Shown piece after piece: positions 47,761-62,520 of a stretch of DNA of 64,000 nt; position 1 is the stretch's first letter; the number at the start of each line of letters is the position of its first letter. The notes beneath the pieces are model-generated. The model was not told the DNA's origin. It saw nothing but the letters and a program-made list of their open reading frames with translations, and did not search any database. The position numbers and the translations under genes were made by a program. Source of the stretch: Siphonodentalium dalli (Eukaryota; Mollusca; Scaphopoda; Gadilida; Siphonodentaliidae); the NCBI GenBank assembly GCA_032622095.1, contig CP136062.1:166104090-166168089 (forward strand), read 5' to 3'.

Positions 47761-50700
47761 AAAGGGATGCATTGATTGATTTAATAAAGGGATGCATTGT
47801 TTGATTGATTTAATAAAGGGATGCATTGATTGATTGATTTAATAAAGGGATGCATTGATTGATTTAATAAAGGGATGAATTGATTGATTGATTTAATAAA
47901 GGGATGCATTGATTGATTGATTTAATAAAGGGATGCATTGTTTGATTGATTTAATAAAGGGATGCATTGATTGATTGATTTAATAAAGGGATGCATTGAT
48001 TGATTTAATAAAGGGATGAATTGATTGATTGATTTAATAAAGGGATGCATTGGTTGATTGATTTAATAAAGGGATGAATTGATTGATTGATTTAATAAAG
48101 GGATGCATTGGTTGATTGATTTAATAAAGGGATGAATTGATTGATTGATTTAATAAAGGGATGAATTGATTGATTGATTTAATAAAGGGATGAATTGATT
48201 GATTGATTTAATAAAGGGATGAATTGATTGATTGATTTAATAAAGGGATGCATTGGTTGATTGATTTAATAAAGGGATGCATTGTTTGATTGATTTAATA
48301 AAGGGATGCATTGATTGATTGATTTAATAAAGGGATGCATTGATTGATTTAATAAAGGGATGAATTGATTGATTGATTTAATAAAGGGATGCATTGGTTG
48401 ATTGATTTAATAAAGGGATGAATTGATTGATTGATTTAATAAAGGGATGAATTGATTGATTGATTTAATAAAGGGATGCATTGATTGATTGATTTAATAA
48501 AGGGATGCATTGATTGATTGATTTAATAAAGGGATGCATTGATTGATTTAATAAAGGGATGCATTGGTTGATTGATTTAATAAAGGGATGAATTGATTGA
48601 TTGATTTAATAAAGGGATGAATTGATTGATTGATTTAATAAAGGGATGAATTGATTGATTGATTTAATAAAGGGATGCATTGATTGATTTAATAAAGGGA
48701 TGAATTGATTGATTGATTTAATAAAGGGATGCATTGATTGATTGATTTAATAAAGGGATGCATTGTTTGATTGATTTAATAAAGGGATGCATTGATTGAT
48801 TGATTTAATAAAGGGATGCATTGATTGATTTAATAAAGGGATGAATTGATTGATTGATTTAATAAAGGGATGCATTGGTTGATTGATTTAATAAAGGGAT
48901 GAATTGATTGATTGATTTAATAAAGGGATGCATTGGTTGATTGATTTAATAAAGGGATGAATTGATTGATTGATTTAATTAAGGGATGAATTGATTGATT
49001 GATTTAATAAAGGGATGAATTGATTGATTGATTTAATAAAGGGATGAATTGATTGATTGATTTAATAAAGGGATGCATTGATTGATTTAATAAAGGGATG
49101 AATTGATTGATTGATTTAATAAAGGGATGCATTGATTGATTGATTTAATAAAGGGATGCATTGTTTGATTGATTTAATAAAGGGATGCATTGATTGATTG
49201 ATTTAATAAAGGGATGCATTGATTGATTTAATAAAGGGATGAATTGATTGATTGATTTAATAAAGGGATGCATTGATTGATTTAATAAAGGGATGCATTG
49301 TTTGATTGATTTAATAAAGGGATGCATTGATTGATTTAATAAAGGGATGCATTGATTGATTTAATAAAGGGATGCATTGATTGATTTAATAAAGGGATGA
49401 ATTGATTGATTGATTTAATAAAGGGATGAATTGATTGATTGATTTAATAAAGGGATGCATTGATTGATTTAATAAAGGGATGAATTGATTGATTGATTTA
49501 ATAAAGGGATGCATTGATTGATTGATTTAATAAAGGGATGCATTGATTGATTGATTTAATAAAGGGATGCATTGTTTGATTGATTTAATAAAGGGATGCA
49601 TTGATTGATTGATTTAATAAAGGGATGCATTGATTGATTTAATAAAGGGATGCATTGATTGATTTAATAAGGGATGCATTGTTTGATTGATTTAATAAAG
49701 GGATGCATTGATTGATTGATTTAATAAAGGGATGCATTGATTGATTTAATAAAGGGATGAATTGATTGATTGATTTAATAAAGGGATGAATTGATTGATT
49801 GATTTAATAAAGGGATGCATTGATTGATTTAATAAAGGATGCATTGTTTGATTGATTTAATAAAGGGATGCATTGATTGATTTAATAAAGGGATGCATTG
49901 ATTGATTTAATAAAGGGATGCATTGATTGATTGATTTAATAAAGGGATGAATTGATTGATTGATTTAATAAAGGGATGCATTGATTGATTTAATAAAGGG
50001 ATGAATTGATTGATTGATTTAATAAAGGGATGAATTGATTGATTGATTTAATAAAGGGATGAATTGATTGATTGATTTAATAAAGGGATGCATTGATTGA
50101 TTTAATAAAGGGATGCATTGTTTGATTGATTTAATAAAGGGATGCATTGATTGATTGATTTAATAAAGGGATGCATTGATTGATTTAATAAAGGGATGAA
50201 TTGATTGATTGATTTAATAAAGGGATGCATTGATTGATTGATTTAATAAAGGGATGCATTGATTGATTTAATAAAGGGATGCATTGTTTGATTGATTTAA
50301 TAAAGGGATGCATTGATTGATTTAATAAAGGGATGCATTGATTGATTTAATAAAGGGATGAATTGATTGATTGATTTAATAAAGGGATGCATTGATTGAT
50401 TTAATAAAGGGATGCATTGATTGATTGATTTAATAAAGGGGTGCATTGTTTGATTGATTTAATAAAGGGATGCATTGTTTGATTGATTTAATAAAGGGAT
50501 GCATTGATTGATTTAATAAAGGGAAGCATTGATTGATTTAATAAAGGGATGCATTGATTGATTGATTTAATAAAGGGATGCATTGTTTGATTGATTTAAT
50601 AAAGGGATGCATTGTTTGATTGATTTAATAAAGGGATGAATTGATTGATTGATTTAATAAAGGGATGCAATGATTGATTGATTTAATAAAGGGATGAATT

Positions 50701-53700
50701 GATTGATTGATTTAATAAAGGGATGCATTGATTGATTTAATAAAGGGATGCATTGATTGATTGATTTAATAAAGGGATGCATTGTTTGATTGATTTAATA
50801 AAGGGATGCATTGATTGATTTAATAAAGGGATGCATTGATTGATTTAATAAAGGGATGCATTGATTGATTTAATAAAGGGATGCATTGTTTGATTGATTT
50901 AATAAAGGGATGCATTGGTTGATTGATTTAATAAAGGGATGAATTGATTGATTGATTTAATAAAGGGATGCATTGTTTGATTGATTTAATAAAGGGATGC
51001 ATTGTTTGATTGATTTAATAAAGGGATGCATTGTTTGATTGATTTAATAAAGGGATGAATTGATTGATTGATTTAATAAAGGGATGCATTGTTTGATTGA
51101 TTTAATAAAGGGATGAATTGATTGATTGATTTAATAAAGGGATGCATTGTTTGATTGATTTAATAAAGGGATGCATTGTTTGATTGATTTAATAAAGGGA
51201 TGAATTGATTGATTGATTTAATAAAGGGATGCAATGATTGATTGATTTAATAAAGGGATGAATTGATTGATTGATTTAATAAAGGGATGCATTGATTGAT
51301 TTAATAAAGGGATGCATTGATTGATTGATTTAATAAAGGGATGCATTGTTTGATTGATTTAATAAAGGGATGCATTGATTGATTTAATAAAGGGATGCAT
51401 TGATTGATTTAATAAAGGGATGCATTGATTGATTTAATAAAGGGATGAATTGATTGATTGATTTAATAAAGGGATGCATTGTTTGATTGATTTAATAAAG
51501 GGATGCATTGTTTGATTGATTTAATAAAGGGATGAATTGATTGATTGATTTAATAAAGGGATGCATTGATTGATTTAATAAAGGGATGCATTGATTGATT
51601 GATTTAATAAAGGGATGCATTGTTTGATTGATTTAATAAAGGGATGCATTGTTTGATTGATTTAATAAAGGGATGAATTGATTGATTGATTTAATAAAGG
51701 GATGCAATGATTGATTGATTTAATAAAGGGATGCATTGATTGATTTAATAAAGGGATGCATTGATTGATTGATTTAATAAAGGGATGCATTGTTTGATTG
51801 ATTTAATAAAGGGATGAATTGATTGATTGATTTAATAAAGGGATGAATTGATTGATTGATTTAATAAAGGGATGCATTGATTGATTTAATAAAGGGATGA
51901 ATTGATTGATTGATTTAATAAAGGGATGCATTGATTGATTGATTTAATAAAGGGATGCATTGATTGATTTAATAAAGGGATGCATTGTTTGATTGATTTA
52001 ATAAAGGGATGCATTGATTGATTTAATAAAGGGATGCATTGATTGATTTAATAAAGGGATGAATTGATTGATTGATTTAATAAAGGGATGCATTGATTGA
52101 TTTAATAAAGGGATGCATTGATTGATTGATTTAATAAAGGGATGCATTGTTTGATTGATTTAATAAAGGGATGCATTGTTTGATTGATTTAATAAAGGGA
52201 TGCATTGATTGATTTAATAAAGGGATGCATTGATTGATTTAATAAAGGGATGCATTGATTGATTGATTTAATAAAGGGATGCATTGTTTGATTGATTTAA
52301 TAAAGGGATGCATTGTTTGATTGATTTAATAAAGGGATGAATTGATTGATTGATTTAATAAAGGGATGCAATGATTGATTGATTTAATAAAGGGATGAAT
52401 TGATTGATTGATTTAATAAAGGGATGCATTGATTGATTTAATAAAGGGATGCATTGATTGATTGATTTAATAAAGGGATGCATTGTTTGATTGATTTAAT
52501 AAAGGGATGCATTGTTTGATTGATTTAATAAAGGGATGCAATGATTGATTTAATAAAGGGATGCATTGATTGATTTAATAAAGGGATGAATTGATTGATT
52601 GATTTAATAAAGGGATGCATTGATTGATTTAATAAAGGGATGCATTGATTGATTGATTTAATAAAGGGATGCATTGTTTGATTGATTTAATAAAGGGATG
52701 AATTGATTGATTGATTTAATAAAGGGATGCATTGTTTGATTGATTTAATAAAGGGATGCATTGTTTGATTGATTTAATAAAGGGATGAATTGATTGATTG
52801 ATTTAATAAAGGGATGCAATGATTGATTGATTTAATAAAGGGATGAATTGATTGATTGATTTAATAAAGGGATGCATTGATTGATTTAATAAAGGGATGC
52901 ATTGATTGATTGATTTAATAAAGGGATTCATTGTTTGATTGATTTAATAAAGGGATGCATTGATTGATTTAATAAAGGGATGCATTGATTGATTTAATAA
53001 AGGGATGCATTGATTGATTTAATAAAGGGATGAATTGATTGATTGATTTAATAAAGGGATGCATTGTTTGATTGATTTAATAAAGGGATGAATTGTTTGA
53101 TTGATTTAATAAAGGGATGCATTGATTGATTGATTTAATAAAGGGGTGCATTGATTGATTGATTTAATAAAGGGATGCATTGTTTGATTGATTTAATAAA
53201 GGGATGAATTGTTTGATTGATTTAATAAAGGGATGAATTGTTTGATTGATTTAATAAAGGGATGCATTGATTGATTGATTTAATAAAGGGGTGCATTGAT
53301 TGATTGATTTAATAAAGGGGTGCATTGTTTGATTGATTTAATAAAGGGATGAATTGTTTGATTGATTTAATAAAGGGATGCATTGATTGATTTAATAAAG
53401 GGATGCATTGATTGATTGATTTAATAAAGGGATTCATTGTTTGATTGATTTAATAAAGGGATGCATTGATTGATTTAATAAAGGGATGCATTGATTGATT
53501 TAATAAAGGGATGCATTGATTGATTTAATAAAGGGATGAATTGATTGATTGATTTAATAAAGGGATGCATTGTTTGATTGATTTAATAAAGGGATGCATT
53601 GTTTGATTGATTTAATAAAGGGATGCATTGATTGATTTAATAAAGGGATGCATTGATTGATTGATTTAATAAAGGGATGCATTGTTTGATTGATTTAATA

Positions 53701-56700
53701 AAGGGATGCATTGTTTGATTGATTTAATAAAGGGATGAATTGATTGATTGATTTAATAAAGGGATGCAATGATTGATTGATTTAATAAAGGGATGCATTG
53801 ATTGATTTAATAAAGGGATGCATTGATTGATTGATTTAATAAAGGGATGCATTGTTTGATTGATTTAATAAAGGGATGAATTGATTGATTGATTTAATAA
53901 AGGGATGCAATGATTGATTGATTTAATAAAGGGATGCATTGATTGATTTAATAAAGGGATGCATTGATTGATTGATTTAATAAAGGGATGCATTGTTTGA
54001 TTGATTTAATAAAGGGATGCATTGGTTGATTGATTTAATAAAGGGATGAATTGATTGATTGATTTAATAAAGGGATGCATTGTTTGATTGATTTAATAAA
54101 GGGATGCATTGATTGATTTAATAAAGGGATGCATTGATTGATTTAATAAAGGGATGAATTGATTGATTGATTTAATAAAGGGATGCATTGATTGATTTAA
54201 TAAAGGGATGAATTGATTGATTGATTTAATAAAGGGATGCATTGTTTGATTGATTTAATAAAGGGATGCATTGATTGATTTAATAAAGGGATGCATTGAT
54301 TGATTTAATAAAGGGATGCATTGATTGATTTAATAAAGGGATGCATTGATTGATTGATTTAATAAAGGGATGCATTGTTTGATTGATTTAATAAAGGGAT
54401 GCATTGGTTGATTGATTTAATAAAGGGATGAATTGATTGATTGATTTAATAAAGGGATGCATTGTTTGATTGATTTAATAAAGGGATGCATTGTTTGATT
54501 GATTTAATAAAGGGATGCATTGATTGATTTAATAAAGGGATGCATTGATTGATTTAATAAAGGGATGCATTGATTGATTTAATAAAGGGATGCATTGATT
54601 GATTTAATAAAGGGATGCATTGATTGATTTAATAAAGGGATGCATTGATTGATTTAATAAAGGGATGCATTGATTGATTTAATAAAGGGATGAATTGATT
54701 GATTGATTTAATAAAGGGATGCATTGTTTGATTGATTTAATAAAGGGATGCATTGTTTGATTGATTTAATAAAGGGATGCATTGTTTGATTGATTTAATA
54801 AAGGGATGCATTGATTGATTTAATAAAGGGATGCATTGATTGATTGATTTAATAAAGGGATGCATTGTTTGATTGATTTAATAAAGGGATGCATTGTTTG
54901 ATTGATTTAATAAAGGGATGAATTGATTGATTGATTTAATAAAGGGATGCAATGATTGATTGATTTAATAAAGGGATGCATTGATTGATTTAATAAAGGG
55001 ATGCATTGATTGATTGATTTAATAAAGGGATGCATTGTTTGATTGATTTAATAAAGGGATGAATTGATTGATTGATTTAATAAAGGGATGCAATGATTGA
55101 TTGATTTAATAACGGGATGCATTGATTGATTTAATAAAGGGATGCATTGATTGATTGATTTAATAAAGGGATGCATTGTTTGATTGATTTAATAAAGGGA
55201 TGCATTGGTTGATTGATTTAATAAAGGGATGAATTGATTGATTGATTTAATAAAGGGATGCATTGATTGATTGATTTAATAAAGGGATGCATTGTTTGAT
55301 TGATTTAATAAAGGGATGCATTGATTGATTTAATAAAGGGATGCATTGATTGATTTAATAAAGGGATGAATTGATTGATTGATTTAATAAAGGGATGCAT
55401 TGATTGATTTAATAAAGGGATGCATTGATTGATTGATTTAATAAAGGGATGCATTGTTTGATTGATTTAATAAAGGGATGCATTGATTGATTGATTTAAT
55501 AAAGGGATGCATTGGTTGATTGATTTAATAAAGGGATGCATTGATTGATTGATTTAATAAAGGGATGCATTGATTGATTGATTTAATAAAGGGATGCATT
55601 GTTTGATTGATTTAATAAAGGGATGCATTGATTGATTGATTTAATAAAGGGATGCATTGTTTGATTGATTTAATAAAGGGATGCATTGTTTGATTGATTT
55701 AATAAAGGGATGCATTGTTTGATTGATTTAATAAAGGGATGCATTGATTGATTTAATAAAGGGATGCATTGATTGATTTAATAAAGGGATGAATTGATTG
55801 ATTGATTTAATAAAGGGATGCATTGATTGATTTAATAAAGGGATGCATTGATTGATTGATTTAATAAAGGGATGCATTGTTTGATTGATTTAATAAAGGG
55901 ATGCATTGATTGATTGATTGATTTAATAAAGGGATGCATTGTTTGATTGATTTAATAAAGGGATGCATTGTTTGATTGATTTAATAAAGGGATGCATTGA
56001 TTGATTTAATAAAGGGATGAATTGATTGATTGATTTAATAAAGGGATGCATTGATTGATTTAATAAAGGGATGCATTGTTTGATTGATTTAATAAAGGGA
56101 TGCATTGTTTGATTGATTGATTTAATAAAGGGATGCATTGATTGATTGATTGATTTAATAAAGGGATGAATTGATTGATTGATTTAATAAAGGGATGCAT
56201 TGATTGATTGATTTAATAAAGGGATGCATTGATTGATTGATTTAATAAAGGGATGCATTGTTTGATTGATTTAATAAAGGGATGCATTGTTTGATTGATT
56301 TAATAAAGGGATGCATTGTTTGATTGATTGATTTAATAAAGGGATGCATTGATTGATTGATTGATTTAATAAAGGGATGAATTGATTGATTGATTTAATA
56401 AAGGGATGCATTGATTGATTGATTTAATAAAGGGATGCATTGTTTGATTGATTTAATAAAGGGATGCATTGTTTGATTGATTGATTTAATAAAGGGATGC
56501 ATTGATTGATTGATTGATTTAATAAAGGGATGCATTGATTGATTGATTTAATAAAGGGATGAATTGATTGATTGATTTAATAAAGGGATGAATTGATTGA
56601 TTGATTTAATAAAGGGATGCATTGATTGATTGATTTAATAAAGGGATGCATTGATTGATTGATTTAATAAAGGGGTGCATTGATTGATTGATTTAATAAA

Positions 56701-59700
56701 GGGATGAATTGATTGATTGATTGATTTAATAAAGGGATGCATTGATTGATTGATTTAATAAAGGGGTGCATTGGTTGATTGATTTAATAAAGGGATGCAT
56801 TGTTTGATTGATTGATTTAATAAAGGGATGAATTGATTGATTGATTGATTTAATAAAGGGATGCATTGGTTGATTGATTTAATAAAGGGATGCATTGATT
56901 GATTTAATAAAGGGATGCATTGATTGATTAATTTAATAAAGGGATGCATTGATTGATTGATTTAATAAAGGGATGCATTGGTTGATTGATTTAATAAAGG
57001 GATGCATTGTTTGATTGATTGATTTAATAAAGGGATGAATTGATTGATTGATTGATTTAATAAAGGGATGCATTGGTTGATTGATTTAATAAAGGGATGC
57101 ATTGATTGATTTAATAAAGGGATGCATTGATTGATTGATTTAATAAAGGGATGCATTGATTGATTGATTTAATAAAGGGATGAATTGATTGATTGATTTA
57201 ATAAAGGGATGCATTGTTTGATTGATTTAATAAAGGGATGCATTGTTTGATTGATTTAATAAAGGGATTCATTGTTTGATTGATTTAATAAAGGGATGCA
57301 TTGATTGATTGATTTAATAAAGGGATGCATTGATTGATTTAATAAAGGGATGCATTGATTGATTTAATAAAGGGATGCATTGTTTGATTGATTTAATAAA
57401 GGGATGCATTGATTGATTGATTTAATAAAGGGATGCATTGATTGATTTAATAAAGGGATGCATTGATTGATTGATTGATTTAATAAAGGGATGCATTGAT
57501 TGATTGATTGATTTAATAAAGGGATGCATTGTTTGATTGATTTAATAAAGGGATGCATTGATTGATTGATTTAATAAAGGGATGCATTGATTGATTTAAT
57601 AAAGGGATGCATTGATTGATTTAATAAAGGGATGCATTGATTGATTTAATAAAGGGATGAATTGATTGATTGATTTAATAAAGGGATGCATTGATTGATT
57701 TAATAAAGGGATGCATTGATTGATTGATTTAATAAAGGGATGCATTGATTGATTAAATAAAGGGATGAATTGATTGATTGATTTAATAAAGGGATGCATT
57801 GGTTGATTGATTTAATAAAGGGATGCATTGATTGATTGATTTAATAAAGGGATGCATTGATTGATTGATTGATTTAATAAAGGGATGCATTGATTGATTG
57901 ATTGATTTAATAAAGGGATGCATTGATTGATTGATTTAATAAAGGGATGCATTGATTGATTGATTTAATAAAGGGATGCATTGATTGATTGATTTAATAA
58001 AGGGATGCATTGGTTGATTGATTTAATAAAGGGATGCATTGGTTGATTGATTTAATAAAGGGATGCATTGATTGATTGATTTAATAAAGGGATGCATTGT
58101 TTGATTGATTTAATAAAGGGGTGCATTGATTGATTGATTTAATAAAGGGATGCATTGATTGATTGATTTAATAAAGGGATGCATTGATTGATTGATTTAA
58201 TAAAGGGATGCATTGATTGATTGATTTAATAAAGGGATGCATTGATTGATTGATTTAATAAAGGGATGCATTGATTGATTGATTTAATAAAGGGATGCAT
58301 TGATTGATTGATTTAATAAAGGGATGCATTGATTGATTTAATAAAGGGATGCATTGATTGATTTAATAAAGGGATGCATTGATTGATTGATTTAATAAAG
58401 GGATGCATTGGTTGATTGATTTAATAAAGGGATGCATTGTTTGATTGATTTAATAAAGGGGTGCATTGATTGATTGATTTAATAAAGGGATGCATTGATT
58501 GATTTAATAAAGGGATGCATTGATTGATTGATTTAATAAAGGGATGCATTGATTGATTGATTTAATAAAGGGATGCATTGTTTGATTTAATAAAGGGATG
58601 CATTGATTGATTGATTTAATAAAGGGATGCATTGTTTGATTGATTTAATAAAGGGATGCATTGATTGATTTAATAAAGGGATGCATTGATTGATTGATTT
58701 AATAAAGGGATGCATTGATTGATTGATTTAATAAAGGGATGCATTGATTGATTGATTTAATAAAGGGATGCATTGATTGATTGATTTAATAAAGGGGTGC
58801 ATTGTTTGATTGATTTAATAAAGGGATGCATTGTTTGATTGATTGATTTAATAAAGGGATGCATTGTTTGATTGATTTAATAAAGGGATGCATTGATTGA
58901 TTGATTTAATAAAGGGATGCATTGTTTGATTGATTTAATAAAGGGATGCATTGATTGATTGATTTAATAAAGGGATGCATTGATTGATTGATTTAATAAA
59001 GGGATGCATTGATTGATTGATTTAATAAAGGGATGAATTGTTTGATTGATTTAATAAAGGGATGCATTGATTGATTGATTTAATAAAGGGATGCATTGAT
59101 TGATTGATTTAATAAAGGGGTGCATTGTTTGATTGATTTAATAAAGGGATGCATTGATTGATTGATTTAATAAAGGGATGCATTGATTGATTGATTAATA
59201 AAGGGATGCATTGATTGATTGATTTAATAAAGGGATGCATTGATTGATTGATTTAATAAAGGGATGCATTGTTTGATTGATTTAATAAAGGGATGCATTG
59301 TTTGATTGATTTAATAAAGGGATGCATTGATTGATTTAATAAAGGGATGCATTGGTTGATTGATTTAATAAAGGGATGCATTGGTTGATTGATTTAATAA
59401 AGGGATGCATTGATTGATTTAATAAAGGGATGCATTGTTTGATTGATTTAATAAAGGGGTGCATTGATTGATTGATTTAATAAAGGGATGCATTGATTGA
59501 TTTAATAAAGGGATGCATTGGTTGATTGATTTAATAAAGGGATGCATTGTTTGATTGATTTAATAAAGGGGTGCATTGATTGATTGATTTAATAAAGGGA
59601 TGCATTGATTGATTTAATAAAGGGATGCATTGATTGATTGATTTAATAAAGGGATGCATTGATTGATTGATTTAATAAAGGGATGCATTGTTTGATTGAT

Positions 59701-59839
59701 TTAATAAAGGGATGAATTGATTGATTGATTTAATAAAGGGATGCATTGATTGATTGATTTAATAAAGGGATGCATTGGTTGATTGATTTAATAAAGGGAT
59801 GAATTGATTGATTGATTTAATAAAGGGATGCATTGATTG

Positions 59840-62520
59840 ATTGATTTAATAAAGGGATGCATTGGTTGATTGATTTAATAAAGGGATGCATTGTTTGATT
59901 GATTTAATAAAGGGGTGCATTGATTGATTGATTTAATAAAGGGATGCATTGGTTGATTGATTTAATAAAGGGATGCATTGGTTGATTGATTTAATAAAGG
60001 GATGCATTGTTTGATTGATTTAATAAAGGGGTGCATTGATTGATTGATTTAATAAAGGGATGCATTGGTTGATTGATTTAATAAAGGGATGCATTGGTTG
60101 ATTGATTTAATAAAGGGATGCATTGTTTGATTGATTTAATAAAGGGGTGCATTGATTGATTGATTTAATAAAGGGATGCATTGATTGATTGATTTAATAA
60201 AGGGATGCATTGGTTGATTGATTTAATAAAGGGATGCATTGTTTGATTGATTTAATAAAGGGATGCATTGGTTGATTGATTTAATAAAGGGATGCATTGG
60301 TTGATTGATTTAATAAAGGGATGCATTGTTTGATTGATTTAATAAAGGGGTGCATTGTTTGATTGATTTAATAAAGGGATGCATTGTTTGATTGATTTAA
60401 TAAAGGGGTGCATTGATTGATTGATTTAATAAAGGGATGCATTGGTTGATTGATTTAATAAAGGGATGCATTGGTTGATTGATTTAATAAAGGGATGCAT
60501 TGTTTGATTGATTTAATAAAGGGGTGCATTGATTGATTGATTTAATAAAGGGATGCATTGATTGATTGATTTAATAAAGGGATGCATTGGTTGATTGATT
60601 TAATAAAGGGATGCATTGTTTGATTGATTTAATAAAGGGGTGCATTGATTGATTGATTTAATAAAGGGATGCATTGGTTGATTGATTTAATAAAGGGATG
60701 CATTGGTTGATTGATTTAATAAAGGGATGCATTGTTTGATTGATTTAATAAAGGGGTGCATTGATTGATTGATTTAATAAAGGGATGCATTGATTGATTG
60801 ATTTAATAAAGGGATGCATTGGTTGATTGATTTAATAAAGGGATGCATTGTTTGATTGATTTAATAAAGGGGTGCATTGATTGATTGATTTAATAAAGGG
60901 ATGCATTGATTGATTGATTTAATAAAGGGGTGCATTGATTGATTGATTTAATAAAGGGATGCATTGATTGATTTAATAAAGGGATGCATTGGTTGATTGA
61001 TTTAATAAAGGGATGCATTGTTTGATTGATTTAATAAAGGGGTGCATTGATTGATTGATTTAATAAAGGGATGCATTGATTGATTTAATAAAGGGATGCA
61101 TTGGTTGATTGATTTAATAAAGGGATGCATTGATTGATTTAATAAAGGGGTGCATTGATTGATTGATTTAATAAAGGGATGCATTGATTGATTGATTTAA
61201 TAAAGGGATGCATTGTTTGATTGATTTAATAAAGGGGTGCATTGGTTGATTGATTTAATAAAGGGATGCATTGTTTGATTGATTTAATAAAGGGGTGCAT
61301 TGATTGATTGATTTAATAAAGGGATGCATTGATTGATTTAATAAAGGGATGCATTGGTTGATTGATTTAATAAAGGGATGCATTGTTTGATTGATTTAAT
61401 AAAGGGGTGCATTGATTGATTGATTTAATAAAGGGATGCATTGTTTGATTGATTTAATAAAGGGGTGCATTGATTGATTGATTTAATAAAGGGATGCATT
61501 GATTGATTTAATAAAGGGATGCATTGGTTGATTGATTTAATAAAGGGATGCATTGATTGATTTAATAAAGGGGTGCATTGATTGATTGATTTAATAAAGG
61601 GATGCATTGATTGATTGATTTAATAAAGGGATGCATTGTTTGATTGATTTAATAAAGGGGTGCATTGGTTGATTGATTTAATAAAGGGATGCATTGTTTG
61701 ATTGATTTAATAAAGGGGTGCATTGATTGATTGATTTAATAAAGGGATGCATTGATTGATTTAACAAAGGGATGCATTGGTTGATTGATTTAATAAAGGG
61801 ATGCATTGTTTGATTGATTTAATAAAGGGGTGCATTGATTGATTGATTTAATAAAGGGATGCATTGATTGATTTAATAAAGGGATGCATTGGTTGATTGA
61901 TTTAATAAAGGGATGCATTGATTGATTTAATAAAGGGATGCATTGGTTGATTGATTTAATAAAGGGATGCATTGTTTGATTGATTTAATAAAGGGGTGCA
62001 TTGATTGATTGATTTAATAAAGGGATGCATTGATTGATTGATTTAATAAAGGGATGCATTGGTTGATTGATTTAATAAAGGGATGCATTGATTGATTTAA
62101 TAAAGGGATGCATTGGTTGATTGATTTAATAAAGGGATGCATTGTTTGATTGATTTAATAAAGGGGTGCATTGATTGATTGATTTAATAAAGGGATGCAT
62201 TGATTGATTTAATAAAGGGATGCATTGGTTGATTGATTTAATAAAGGGATGCATTGATTGATTTAATAAAGGGATGCATTGTTTGATTGATTTAATAAAG
62301 GGGTGCATTGATTGATTGATTTAATAAAGGGATGCATTGATTGATTTAATAAAGGGATGCATTGGTTGATTGATTTAATAAAGGGATGCATTGGTTGATT
62401 GATTTAATAAAGGGATGCATTGGTTGATTGATTTAATAAAGGGATGCATTGATTGATTTAATAAAGGGATGCATTGTTTGATTGATTTAATAAAGGGGTG
62501 CATTGATTGATTGATTTAAT
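59840..62520. repeat. Higher-order repeat block in the minisatellite (GGGGTG types)
   Basis: Runs of TGCATTGGTTG, TGCATTGTTTG and GGGGTGCATTGATTG units recur in fixed order about every 116 bp near 59850-60900. Longer composite periods follow: a whole stretch at 61002-61184 recurs at 61425-61607 (423 bp), with related ones at 61790 and 62126. Confidence 0.7.
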